This document shows, piece by piece, positions 1 through 7,444 of a stretch of DNA of 64,000 bases. Within the stretch, counting starts at the first letter, position 1; the number at the start of each line of letters is the position of its first letter. A program made the translations under genes and the position numbers. The DNA comes from Acidobacteria bacterium UBA2994 (GTDB lineage Bacteria > Acidobacteriota > Vicinamibacteria > Vicinamibacterales > UBA8438): positions 110,123-174,122 of the forward strand of contig DEAA01000013.1 of NCBI GenBank assembly GCA_002346545.1, given 5' to 3'. Below the pieces are notes generated by a model. That model was not told where the DNA came from. It worked only from the letters and a program-made list of their open reading frames with translations, and made no database searches.

Positions 1-445
1 CAACAACATGCAGCTGTTCCAGACACCGGATCACGTGGCCATCATGAACGAGATGATGCACACCGTGCGTATCATCCCGATTGACGCGCCGCCAGCCCCA
101 GATGACGGGGTCCGACAGTATGTGGGCGAAGGGCGAGGCCACTGGGAAGGTGACACGCTGGTGGTGGAGACGAAGGACTTCAACGACGACCGCACCCACA
201 TCACTTGGCGGAACACCAGCCGGAACCGGACACTGGTCGAACGCTTCACCCGCGTGGACGTCGACACGATGCTCTATGAGTTCACGGTGATCGACTCTGA
301 TACATGGGGGGCGCCGTGGTCGGTCCAGCTGCCGATGCAGCACAGCGCGCTGCCGGTCTTCGAGTTTGCCTGCCACGAGGGCAACTACGGGCTCCTCAAC
401 ATGCTCGCCGGCAACCGAAAGCAAGAGGCCGAGGCGGGGCGCTAG
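1..445 (+). CDS. C-terminal part of a secreted acidobacterial protein of unknown function
   Basis: The reading frame is open from the left edge, so the N-terminus lies outside the window; about 147 codons are visible. It aligns along its length with the C-terminal half of the protein at 6333-7328. Shared blocks are FQTPDH, RGHWEGDTLVVET (RGRWEGNTLVVET in the paralogue), a VERFT segment and FEYACHEGN-like FEFACHEGN. The paralogue has a signal peptide, so this one is probably exported too. The family is common in Acidobacteriota, but I know of no assigned function and see no catalytic motif. The downstream cyclase-family gene starts 77 bases later on the same strand. Confidence 0.75.
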   Translation, partial: NNMQLFQTPDHVAIMNEMMHTVRIIPIDAPPAPDDGVRQYVGEGRGHWEGDTLVVETKDFNDDRTHITWRNTSRNRTLVERFTRVDVDTMLYEFTVIDSDTWGAPWSVQLPMQHSALPVFEFACHEGNYGLLNMLAGNRKQEAEAGR

Positions 446-522
446 CGCGCTGCCGATTACTGGTCAAGCGCCCTCGTGGAGGACAACACGGGGGCGTCGC
501 GATTCAACACAGTGGAGGGAAG

Positions 523-1539
523 ATGCGTTTTTTCGGCACGTTCCGTTCGACCGCAACCGTTTGCCTATACCTTGCTCTCACCGCTGGCGTCGGGCTGGCG
601 TCGTGGCCAGCGACAGCGGCCGCTCAGGGCGCCGAGCCGATCACCCGGGCTGAGTTCCAGCAGTGGATGGAGCAGATCTCGAACTGGGGGCGATGGGGCA
701 CTGAGGACGAGCTCGGCACGTTGAATCTCATTACCGACGAGAAACGCCGAGCGGCCAGCCAGCTGGTCGAGGATGGTGTTTCGGTGTCGATGGCGCTTGA
801 GCTGAACACCACGCGCGATCCCCTCAATGCGAACCCGTTCGAGCATGCCTTGAGCACCTCCATGTTCACCGGCCATGAGGTGGCTGGCGACGTTTACTCG
901 GTGCAGTATCACGGCTTCGCACACTCTCACCTAGACGGGCTCCCGCACTTCGCCCACAACGGGCAGCTCTATAACGGGTTTCCGGTGAGCGGGCTCACGC
1001 CCTCGGGGGCCGAGCGCCTGGGGATTCATAACGCCCGAGACGGCATCGTCACCCGGGGTGTGCTGATCGACATGGCGCGGCACCGGGGCGTCGACTATCT
1101 CGAGCCGGGGACGGCGATCACGGTCGAGGACCTAGAGGCGTGGGAGCGCGCCACCGGCGTGCGGGTGGCTAGCGGTGACGTGCTGCTGATCCGGACCGGT
1201 CGCTGGGAGGCGGTGCGGCAGCTCGGCCAGTGGAACTTCGTGGCGCGCGCGGCCGGGTCGCATGCTTCGGTCGCCGCGTGGCTCAAGGCGCGCGACGTGG
1301 CCGTGATCGGCAGCGACGGCGTGAGCGACGTCATGCCGTCGGGACTCGAGGGGTTCGCCAATCCGCTGCACGAGCTCGTGATCGTGGGGTTAGGGATGCC
1401 GATCCTAGACAACCTTGACCTGGACGCCGTGGCTGCGGCGGCCGCCGAGCGCGACCGGTGGGAGTTCATGTTCGTCGGAGCGCCGCTGCGCGTGCGCGGT
1501 GGCACCGGCTCGCCGCTGAACCCATTGGCGATCTTCTAG
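523..1539 (+). CDS. Cyclase family protein (kynurenine formamidase-like hydrolase), exported
   Basis: A 338-residue protein with a Sec-type signal peptide ending near an AAAQG site (about residue 36). It then has a cyclase-fold domain (PF04199 type) with the metal-binding signature HGFAHSHLDGLPHF, equivalent to the family's HxGTHxDxPxH motif. Members hydrolyse amide or ester bonds in small ring-opened substrates, for example N-formylkynurenine; the substrate here cannot be read from sequence. The ATG at 523 is preceded by GGAGG at the right distance, which decides the start although the frame is open further upstream. The gene faces the PQQ dehydrogenase convergently, with 34 bases between stops. 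The C-terminus ends with PLNPLAIF. Confidence 0.8.
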   Translation: MRFFGTFRSTATVCLYLALTAGVGLASWPATAAAQGAEPITRAEFQQWMEQISNWGRWGTEDELGTLNLITDEKRRAASQLVEDGVSVSMALELNTTRDPLNANPFEHALSTSMFTGHEVAGDVYSVQYHGFAHSHLDGLPHFAHNGQLYNGFPVSGLTPSGAERLGIHNARDGIVTRGVLIDMARHRGVDYLEPGTAITVEDLEAWERATGVRVASGDVLLIRTGRWEAVRQLGQWNFVARAAGSHASVAAWLKARDVAVIGSDGVSDVMPSGLEGFANPLHELVIVGLGMPILDNLDLDAVAAAAAERDRWEFMFVGAPLRVRGGTGSPLNPLAIF

Positions 1540-1573
1540 TTAGAGGGGGCGTTGCCCTGCACTCTTGGCCAGG

Positions 1574-3328
1574 CTATTCGGGCAGCGCGAAGATAAAGAG
1601 GTTGTTGCCCGCGCTGGGACTGATCTCCGGTGTCAGGCGGATGAAGCCGGACGCGGTCGCGGCGCTGCCGGTGCTGACGGCCACATACTGGCGCCCGTCG
1701 ACGCCGAAGCTGATGGGAAAGCCGGTGACAGGTGACCCGAGGTTGATTTCCCACAGTGTTTCGCCGGTGTCTTGATCGAACGCGCGAAATCGCCCGTTCA
1801 CATCGCCGCCGAACACCAGTCCGCCCCCGGTTGTCATGAGCGACATGGTGGCGGTCCGCTGCTCGTGGACCCAGGCGGTCTGGCCGGTCTCGGCCGAGAT
1901 CGCGCGAACGGTGCCGAGCTGGTCGTTGCCTGGCGCTAGCTGAAACCGGGCCGCCAGCCGGTAGATGGCCAAGCCGCCTTCCATCGTCGACAGCACCCGC
2001 GCACACGTGTTCCGTAGCGGGTAGTACATCGTGTTGGTCAGCGGACTGTAGGCGCCCGTCTCCCAGTCCTTGCCTCCGATCCAGGACGGGCAGGCCAGTA
2101 CCTCCTGGCCCAGGCCGGTGAAGATAACTTCCGAGTTCTCGGTGACCGCACCGGTGGCGCCGTCGATGTTGCTGATGACGTTCTGGGTCACGGTCGGGGT
2201 AGCCCACAGGAACTCGCCGGTTTCGCGGTCGAGCGTGTAAACCACGCCGGTCTTGCCCGGGATGCCGGTGATCACGCGACGGGTCTCACCAGGCTGGATC
2301 CTCGGGTTGATCCAGTCCACCTGGGTCGGATCCGGCGCGACCGCCGTGTCCACGAGCAGTCGCTCGAAGGGATGGTCGAGATCCCAGTGGTCGTTGAGGT
2401 GCTGGTAGTACCAGACGATCTCGCCCGTGTCGCCGTCGAGGGCTAGTGTCGAGTTGTGGTACAGGTGCGCGAGGTCGGTGCCGCCGAGCATGAATTTCGG
2501 CGCGGGCGAGGTGACCGACGTGCCGATGTAGACCAGGTTCAGCGTGGGGTCATAGCTCGGCACCATCCAGGCGCCAACATGGCGCCTCTCCTCATAGGCG
2601 ACGTCGCCCCAGGTTTCGTCACCCGGTTCGCCCGGTGCCGGTATGGTCGACCGGCGCCATAGCTCGGCCCCGGTCGTGGCGTCGTGGGCCGTGATGACGC
2701 ACGACTCGGTGGTGACGCAGCTCCGCCCCGAGATGACCTTGCCGTTGGCGACGATCGGTCCCGAACTCTGCATCGCCCGGTTGGTCTCGTAGTCGAGAAT
2801 TTCGGTTTCCCAGACCATCTCGCCGGTGGTGGCATCGAGAGCGAAGACATAGTCGTCGATGCTCGTGTCGATGATCCGGTCGCCATAGATCGCGACGTTG
2901 CGATTGTTCGTGACCAGACCGCCTTCGGCTACGTCGTCAGGTACCTCCCGCCGATGCTCCCAGAGCAGGTCACCGGTAACGGCGTCCAGGGCCTGGATCA
3001 CGTCGCGTGGATTTGGCATGTAGAGCACGCCGTCGTAGGCCAGCGGCGTCCCTTGCTGGCTTCCGGGCCCGAGTGCGCGTGTCCAGACCATGCGCAACCG
3101 GTCCACGTTCTCGCGCGTGATCTCGTCAAGCGGACTGTAGCCCCAGCCGTCAAGCGTGCGGCGCCACATCAGCCAGTCGTCGTCGGCCGGTTCTTGCAGC
3201 ATCTGGTCGGTGACCGGGACGAACTCGCGGTTGGATTGGGCGAACACGGTGGCCGAGCCGGCCCAGGCGAACGTGGCGATCAAGAGCGCTAGCAAACCGG
3301 AGGGTGTAATGCGCGATGGCGTGGGCAT
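1574..3328 (-). CDS. PQQ-dependent (quinoprotein) dehydrogenase, periplasmic
   Basis: This 584-residue protein carries a signal peptide cut near AQSN and a beta-propeller of the methanol/alcohol dehydrogenase type. Propeller repeats show as recurring ALDATTGE-, TLDRETGEFLW- and AFDQDTGETLWEINLG-type blades. The family oxidises alcohols or aldehydes in the periplasm with pyrroloquinoline quinone and passes electrons to a cytochrome or quinone. No C-terminal cytochrome c domain (no CxxCH) is present, so it needs a separate electron acceptor. The ATG at 3328 is chosen because GAGGA lies just upstream; an earlier in-frame ATG at 3370 lacks this. It follows a small Tat-leader gene by 51 bases on the same strand. 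Substrate unknown. Confidence 0.85.
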   Translation of the reverse strand: MPTPSRITPSGLLALLIATFAWAGSATVFAQSNREFVPVTDQMLQEPADDDWLMWRRTLDGWGYSPLDEITRENVDRLRMVWTRALGPGSQQGTPLAYDGVLYMPNPRDVIQALDAVTGDLLWEHRREVPDDVAEGGLVTNNRNVAIYGDRIIDTSIDDYVFALDATTGEMVWETEILDYETNRAMQSSGPIVANGKVISGRSCVTTESCVITAHDATTGAELWRRSTIPAPGEPGDETWGDVAYEERRHVGAWMVPSYDPTLNLVYIGTSVTSPAPKFMLGGTDLAHLYHNSTLALDGDTGEIVWYYQHLNDHWDLDHPFERLLVDTAVAPDPTQVDWINPRIQPGETRRVITGIPGKTGVVYTLDRETGEFLWATPTVTQNVISNIDGATGAVTENSEVIFTGLGQEVLACPSWIGGKDWETGAYSPLTNTMYYPLRNTCARVLSTMEGGLAIYRLAARFQLAPGNDQLGTVRAISAETGQTAWVHEQRTATMSLMTTGGGLVFGGDVNGRFRAFDQDTGETLWEINLGSPVTGFPISFGVDGRQYVAVSTGSAATASGFIRLTPEISPSAGNNLFIFALPE

Positions 3329-3379
3329 TGTGGGGTCCTCGGTTGGGTGAGCGCCCCCTCGGGCGGTCACTGACCATGC

Positions 3380-3508
3380 TTAGGATGGCGTCAGCCTACC
3401 GTAGTTACGACCGTCTCGTGAAGCCGTTGGGGCGGTTTCGGCAGCACAGCTGTTGATGAGTACGAAGGAACCTGCGGCCGCTGTCTTCAGGAATGTCCTG
3501 CGTTTCAT
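3380..3508 (-). CDS. 42-residue Tat-leader lipoprotein-like peptide, possible gene remnant
   Basis: This small frame encodes 42 residues that begin with MKRRTFLKTAAAGS, a textbook twin-arginine signal (xRRxFLK). A hydrophobic stretch and a cysteine at residue 21 in LINSC follow, resembling a lipobox. After the cysteine only 21 residues remain before TAA. It starts 17 bases after the stop of the upstream membrane-protein gene and ends 51 bases before the PQQ dehydrogenase, so it fits an operon. A complete Tat leader with almost no mature protein suggests either a genuine tiny lipoprotein or the surviving 5' end of a larger Tat-exported enzyme whose body was deleted. No strong ribosome binding site is visible. 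Confidence 0.5.
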   Translation of the reverse strand: MKRRTFLKTAAAGSFVLINSCAAETAPTASRDGRNYGRLTPS

Positions 3509-3525
3509 GGCTACTAAGTTACCAG

Positions 3526-5034
3526 CTAAAGTCCAGCGGCTGAAGGCACCCGCCTAGCCAGCCCGCCGGCGCAGCGGTCGAGCACCGACCCCAGGTCGGC
3601 CACCGCTCGCCGGGCTCTGAATCGGGCGAGATGAACAGAGCGCCAGTCCGCTCCTTCCCACCACTGAGCTTCTCTGACCAGCGCCTCAAGCAGGGTGCAG
3701 GCGTCGCCATCATCTACATCGGATAGCGAGTTGACCAAGGCTGGCACGGCATCGGCACTGAGCGATGCTAGGTAATCCGTGTCGAGTTCTGCCCCAGCCA
3801 TCGCCCGTTCGACGTTGGTGCGGACCACTAACGCATCGGGATTGAGTGCGTTCACCAGTCCGAGCACACAGAGCGCGCTTGCCACGGCGCCGAACGCGAA
3901 CCGCTCCCCGCGGCCTCTCAAGACCGTGACGCTGAACCACCCGATGGTGAGCGCCGCCCAGCTCAGGACGGCAGTGGCATAGGCTCGGTCTTGGGTGAGC
4001 CCGTAGGCGTCCAGGTAGAGCCGCATCCGGTCGATCGCCGACGCCATGATCAGGCTCACGAGGAAAAGAAGCATCGCGGATAGGGTCCGCACCATCCGCT
4101 TCGCCGTTGGGTTGGAGTCTGCGACGACGGCGTTTGCCGCCAGTAGCACCGGCAGAATTAGCACCGCGACGGCCACGAGCTCGAAGAATCCCCGCCGCGC
4201 GTAGTCGGCGTAGCCCAGACCGGCGGTCTCGCGAACTAGGTCCTGGCCGCCGAAGACGTAGCTAGCCTGCAGTAACACGAACATCAGGAAGAGGGCGGTG
4301 AGCACTCCCAGCGGCATGCCGAGCTCCAGTGTGCCCAGGGTCGGGCGGAAGTCGCGGCGCCAGTTCGCCGGCGGCTCTGGGACGCCCGTTGCCACGGCGA
4401 TCAGGTAGCCGCATGCGATCCAGCTCATGATGCCGATACCGAAGACGTGCGAAACCACTGCCTCCAAATTGTGGTCGAACAGCGATCCCACCAGCCGTTC
4501 GAATCCAGCGTCGGCCGACACGAGCAGGGCGCCGAACATCGTCACCAGGGGTAGCGTCAGCAGCAGGCCGACGAGGCCAGCCACGCTAAGGCGGCGTCGA
4601 CGCATCCTGTGGAGCAGGGTAGGCCACGCCGTGTCGTCCAGGGCGATCTGTACCGGTCCTAATGCTGACCGGAGGCCGGTCGTGATACCGCCAACCACGT
4701 AGTCGAGTGTCCGACCAGTCACGAGACTGGTGCCACCCACTCGGAGCACCGGTAGTGCCAGGGTGCCGGCGAGAGCCAGTAGGTTCAGGACAGTGAGCAT
4801 CGGTGCTGCCCGCCAGGCGACCGCCAAGGCGAACAGGAGAGGCAGGAAAAGCAGCCTGGAAATGCGGTCACGTGGCCCAACCGCAGCCGCTGCTACCGTC
4901 AGTGCGCCAGTGCCGACGAAAACATTGATCCCCCAAGGCTCGGCGCGAATCAGCCAGTTCCCGAGCAGGCCGAGCGCGAGGGTCGACCACAGGAGTCTGG
5001 CTAGCATCCCTGGCGATATGGCTCTACCGTTCAC
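3526..5034 (-). CDS. Polytopic membrane protein, DUF4153/DUF4173-like
   Basis: A 502-residue protein with about ten to twelve hydrophobic segments, for example LLWSTLALGLLGNWLI near the start and VLTALFLMFVLLQ in the middle. A soluble C-terminal tail follows, containing WWEGADWRSVHLARF. The DW(R)S tail after a many-helix membrane region is typical of the DUF4153/DUF4173 group, whose function is unknown. The start ATG at 5034 agrees with the first membrane segment. It appears to be the first gene of a minus-strand unit followed by the Tat-leader peptide and the PQQ dehydrogenase. A functional link with the dehydrogenase is only suggested by position. Confidence 0.6.
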   Translation of the reverse strand: MNGRAISPGMLARLLWSTLALGLLGNWLIRAEPWGINVFVGTGALTVAAAAVGPRDRISRLLFLPLLFALAVAWRAAPMLTVLNLLALAGTLALPVLRVGGTSLVTGRTLDYVVGGITTGLRSALGPVQIALDDTAWPTLLHRMRRRRLSVAGLVGLLLTLPLVTMFGALLVSADAGFERLVGSLFDHNLEAVVSHVFGIGIMSWIACGYLIAVATGVPEPPANWRRDFRPTLGTLELGMPLGVLTALFLMFVLLQASYVFGGQDLVRETAGLGYADYARRGFFELVAVAVLILPVLLAANAVVADSNPTAKRMVRTLSAMLLFLVSLIMASAIDRMRLYLDAYGLTQDRAYATAVLSWAALTIGWFSVTVLRGRGERFAFGAVASALCVLGLVNALNPDALVVRTNVERAMAGAELDTDYLASLSADAVPALVNSLSDVDDGDACTLLEALVREAQWWEGADWRSVHLARFRARRAVADLGSVLDRCAGGLARRVPSAAGL

Positions 5035-5305
5035 TGCGTCCTTCGCGAGACTACGCTCGCACTGCTCAATGAAGACAACAAAGAGGAACGTCTTGCTTTC
5101 TTTGGGTCGATTCTTGAGAGGAACGGCCAGTACAAGCTCTTTAGCTACGTCATTGCTTGATCGCTAGACGAAAGCGTGGCCAGCTTTGCCCATTCCTCGA
5201 CGATTACATATGGGTTCGTGAAGTTCCGCGCAGCGGTTTCCTACCCTTCGATCCGCAACCGGCCGGTTTATCCCTGTCGTTCGCAGATGAAGAGCTTACG
5301 GTGGC
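5035..5305. other. Gene-poor gap with an unexplained open frame
   Basis: No confident gene. The base composition is visibly more AT-rich than the surroundings. On the plus strand one frame is open from 5005 to 5160 and reads protein-like in its last 40 codons (for example ERLAFFGSILERNGQYK), but it has no ATG, GTG or TTG start in frame. A second frame from 5157 reads protein-like up to the end of the Sel1 gene (for example FADEELTVAYRG). These may be fragments of a decayed gene or chance; I could not assign a family. Confidence 0.3.
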
Positions 5306-5875
5306 TTACCGCGGGTGCGCGGTCTCCCACTCGCGAGCGAGGCGTTGGGCTTTGGCGATCTGCTCCGGAGTCATCACCGCGTCTGCAGTCAGATCGCGAA
5401 GACGGGCGGCCTCCTCTCGCTGTTCACCGGTTCCTTGTGCGGCCGCAAGGTCGAGCCACATGTATGCCTGCACGGCGTCCTTGGATATCCCTTCGCCGTC
5501 GGCGTAACTGACCCCAAGGTTGAATTGCGCGTCGGCGTGTCCCTGTTCCGCCGCCAGGCGATACCACCGTACCGCTTCAGTGTCGTCCTCCGAGATGCCT
5601 TCGCCAAAGTCGTAACTGACCGCGAGGTTGAATTGCGCGTCGGCGTGTCCCTGCTCCGCCGCCAAGCGATACCACCGTGCCGCTTCGGTGGCGTCCTCAG
5701 AGACCCCTTCGCCGAAGTCGTACCTAACTGCAAGGTTAAATTGTGCGTCGGCACTTCCCCGCTCAGCCCGAGTCAGGAGCGTGTCGACTAAGGACCACTG
5801 TGCCTGAACGGGCACACCCCACAGGAGGCCTATGAGCAACATCGGTGCGGTAACTGACAGGTGGTAGCGCGTCAT
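5306..5875 (-). CDS. Exported Sel1-like repeat protein
   Basis: A 189-residue protein with an N-terminal signal peptide (cleavage near VQAQ) followed by three or more Sel1/TPR-like helical repeats of 36 residues. Each is built around ADAQFNLAVSYDFGEG and WYRLAAEQGH, with the last ending in YMWLDLAAAQG. Sel1 repeats form alpha-solenoids that bind other proteins, often in the periplasm; the partner is not known. ATG at 5875 is preferred because GGAG sits eight bases upstream; an in-frame ATG at 5893 is less likely. Two repeats are nearly identical at the DNA level, pointing to recent internal duplication. GC is lower than in neighbouring genes. Confidence 0.8.
   Translation of the reverse strand: MTRYHLSVTAPMLLIGLLWGVPVQAQWSLVDTLLTRAERGSADAQFNLAVRYDFGEGVSEDATEAARWYRLAAEQGHADAQFNLAVSYDFGEGISEDDTEAVRWYRLAAEQGHADAQFNLGVSYADGEGISKDAVQAYMWLDLAAAQGTGEQREEAARLRDLTADAVMTPEQIAKAQRLAREWETAHPR
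5520..5735 (-). repeat. Two near-identical 108-bp units encoding Sel1 repeats
   Basis: Units 5520-5627 and 5628-5735 have the same 108-base period (36 codons) and differ at few positions. A third, more diverged unit begins at 5736. This is an intragenic tandem duplication and could change copy number by slippage. Confidence 0.75.
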
Positions 5876-5912
5876 ACAAATCACTCCGTTCACAACGATG
5901 TGGTGTGTTGTG

Positions 5913-5940
5913 ATTCTACCAATGGGTGACCGCAGGGCAA
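5913..5940 (-). promoter_or_regulatory. Candidate sigma-70 promoter for the Sel1-repeat gene
   Basis: Read on the minus strand, TTGCCC and TAGAAT are separated by 16 bases and lie about 40 bases upstream of the start at 5875. The match is partial (four of six and five of six), so it is only a candidate. Confidence 0.35.
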
Positions 5941-6005
5941 AGGTATCCCACTCTGAGCACAGGGAAGCCTTGCCCCAAGTCTCCTCGACCTTATAAGGGC
6001 TAAAT

Positions 6006-6081
6006 TGGAGCCGGCGAGCGGACTCGAACCGCTGACCTGCTGATTACGAATCAGCTGCTCTACCAACTGAGCTACGCCGGC
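6006..6081 (-). tRNA. tRNA-Thr(CGT)
   Basis: A 76-base cloverleaf including an encoded CCA end. The acceptor arms pair GCCGGCG with CGCCGGC, the D loop is AGTTGGTA, the anticodon stem is GCTGA/TCAGC with loop TTCGTAA, and the T arm has TTCGAGT. The anticodon CGT reads the threonine codon ACG. It lies alone, divergent from the gene at 6333. Confidence 0.95.
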
Positions 6082-6203
6082 CTAGGTGGGCGCCTAACCC
6101 GTCTGCGTCGAAGCGCGGCGACGGTCCAGCCGGGCGATCCTAGCACGGCTCAACCCCTCGCCGGGCCGCCCGCCGACGATGGCAGAGGGCGCGAGTCCGG
6201 GGT

Positions 6204-6217
6204 ATGCTCGCGAGCAT
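6204..6217. promoter_or_regulatory. Perfect 14-bp palindrome in the leader of the 6333 gene
   Basis: ATGCTCGCGAGCAT is a perfect palindrome in the 250-base region between the tRNA gene and the start at 6333. It could be an operator for a dimeric regulator, but no regulator or promoter has been tied to it. Confidence 0.25.
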
Positions 6218-6332
6218 CTCCGTTGTCGAAGCGTGAGGCCGGATACGCTGACTGCCGCTCGTGTGGTCAGGGAGAAGTGCCCGCTTCTGCGAATCAAGTC
6301 ACAGGCCGGAAGCAAGAAAGCTGGGTGTGCGG

Positions 6333-7328
6333 ATGACGCGACAACTTGTAGGACTGATCGGTGGTGTGCTGGTGCTGGCGTCTACGGCGTTGGCGCAGCC
6401 GGCGGGCTGGACGCCGCCGAGGACCAGCGATGGGCGCGTGAATCTGCAGGGTGTGTGGGCGAACAACGCGGCGACACCGCTCGAGCGGCCGGACTCGCTG
6501 GTGGGGAAGGCGGTCTTTTCCGACGAAGAGGTGGCTGAGCTGCAGGAGACGGCGCAGCGTTTGTTTGGCGGCGCCGACGATGCCGCGTTCGCCGACGGCG
6601 TCTTCAATGCCGTGCTGGACAATGTCGCGAAGAACGTCTCGCGAGACGGGGGAACTGGGAACTACAGTTCGGTCTGGATGGTCGATCGGGTGTTCGAGCA
6701 CCGCACCTCGCTCATTACCGACCCGCCAGACGGAAAGCTCCCCGCCTACACGACTGAGGCGACGGCTCGGATAGAAGGTGAGGCCGCCTATCGGCGCGAA
6801 CACCCGGCCGACGGTCCTGAAGACCGATCGCTGCAGGTGCGCTGCATCACCTATGGCATTCCACGCGTGGGCGGGTTGGGTGCTGGTTACAACAGCTACT
6901 ATCAGATCTTCCAGACGCCGGATCACCTAGTGATCCTTGGCGAGATGATCCATGACGCACGGGTGATCCCGATCGGCGACATGCCGCACGCGCACGACGC
7001 GATCCGGCAGTGGCACGGCGACTCCCGTGGGCGCTGGGAGGGCAACACGCTGGTGGTGGAGACGACGAACTACTCGCCACAGAGCCGCTACCGTGGGGCG
7101 GCCGAGAACCTGCACATGGTCGAGCGGTTCACACTCACTGGCCCGGATGCCTTGGAGTACGAGATCACGCTGACCGACGAGGCCACATGGGTACGCCCTT
7201 GGACCGCCATGGTCCCGTTGGGGCGGAGCCAGGACGCGTTGTTCGAGTATGCCTGTCACGAGGGCAACATCGGCATGGCCGGCATTCTCGGTGGCGCGCG
7301 GGCGGAGGAGGCGTCTGCTGGACGCTAG
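6333..7328 (+). CDS. Secreted acidobacterial protein of unknown function, full-length paralogue of the 1-445 gene
   Basis: A 331-residue protein with a clear signal peptide (GLIGGVLVLASTALAQ) and then a conserved block typical of the family (WTPPRTSDGRVNLQGVWANN). The C-terminal half carries QTPDH, RGRWEGNTLVVETTNY, MVERFT and FEYACHEGNIGM. The family is abundant in Acidobacteriota and other environmental bacteria but has no experimentally assigned role that I know of. Because it is exported and occurs near a PQQ dehydrogenase and a cyclase-family hydrolase, a part in extracellular or periplasmic breakdown of organic compounds is conceivable. ATG at 6333 starts the signal peptide; GTG at 6327 is an alternative. 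No good ribosome binding site is visible. Confidence 0.75.
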   Translation: MTRQLVGLIGGVLVLASTALAQPAGWTPPRTSDGRVNLQGVWANNAATPLERPDSLVGKAVFSDEEVAELQETAQRLFGGADDAAFADGVFNAVLDNVAKNVSRDGGTGNYSSVWMVDRVFEHRTSLITDPPDGKLPAYTTEATARIEGEAAYRREHPADGPEDRSLQVRCITYGIPRVGGLGAGYNSYYQIFQTPDHLVILGEMIHDARVIPIGDMPHAHDAIRQWHGDSRGRWEGNTLVVETTNYSPQSRYRGAAENLHMVERFTLTGPDALEYEITLTDEATWVRPWTAMVPLGRSQDALFEYACHEGNIGMAGILGGARAEEASAGR

Positions 7329-7344
7329 GGTCGTCGCGACGGAT

Positions 7345-7360
7345 GACGCCGGGCGGCGTC
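7345..7360 (+). terminator. Short GC-rich hairpin between the 6333 gene and uvrA
   Basis: GACGCC and GGCGTC pair around a four-base loop, 16 bases after the stop of the upstream gene. There is no T tract, so it is a weak candidate for a transcription end. Confidence 0.3.
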
Positions 7361-7444
7361 GCCGGGTGCGTTGGACCTTTGCGGTGACCTCACGTTAGGA
7401 TGGGGGTTTCTGGTGCCATCGGTATTCGGCACTGAGTCACACCC

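Noticed and set aside
5520..5843. CRISPR-like tandem repeat
   Set aside because: The 108-base periodicity is coding (36-residue Sel1 repeats) with no spacers.
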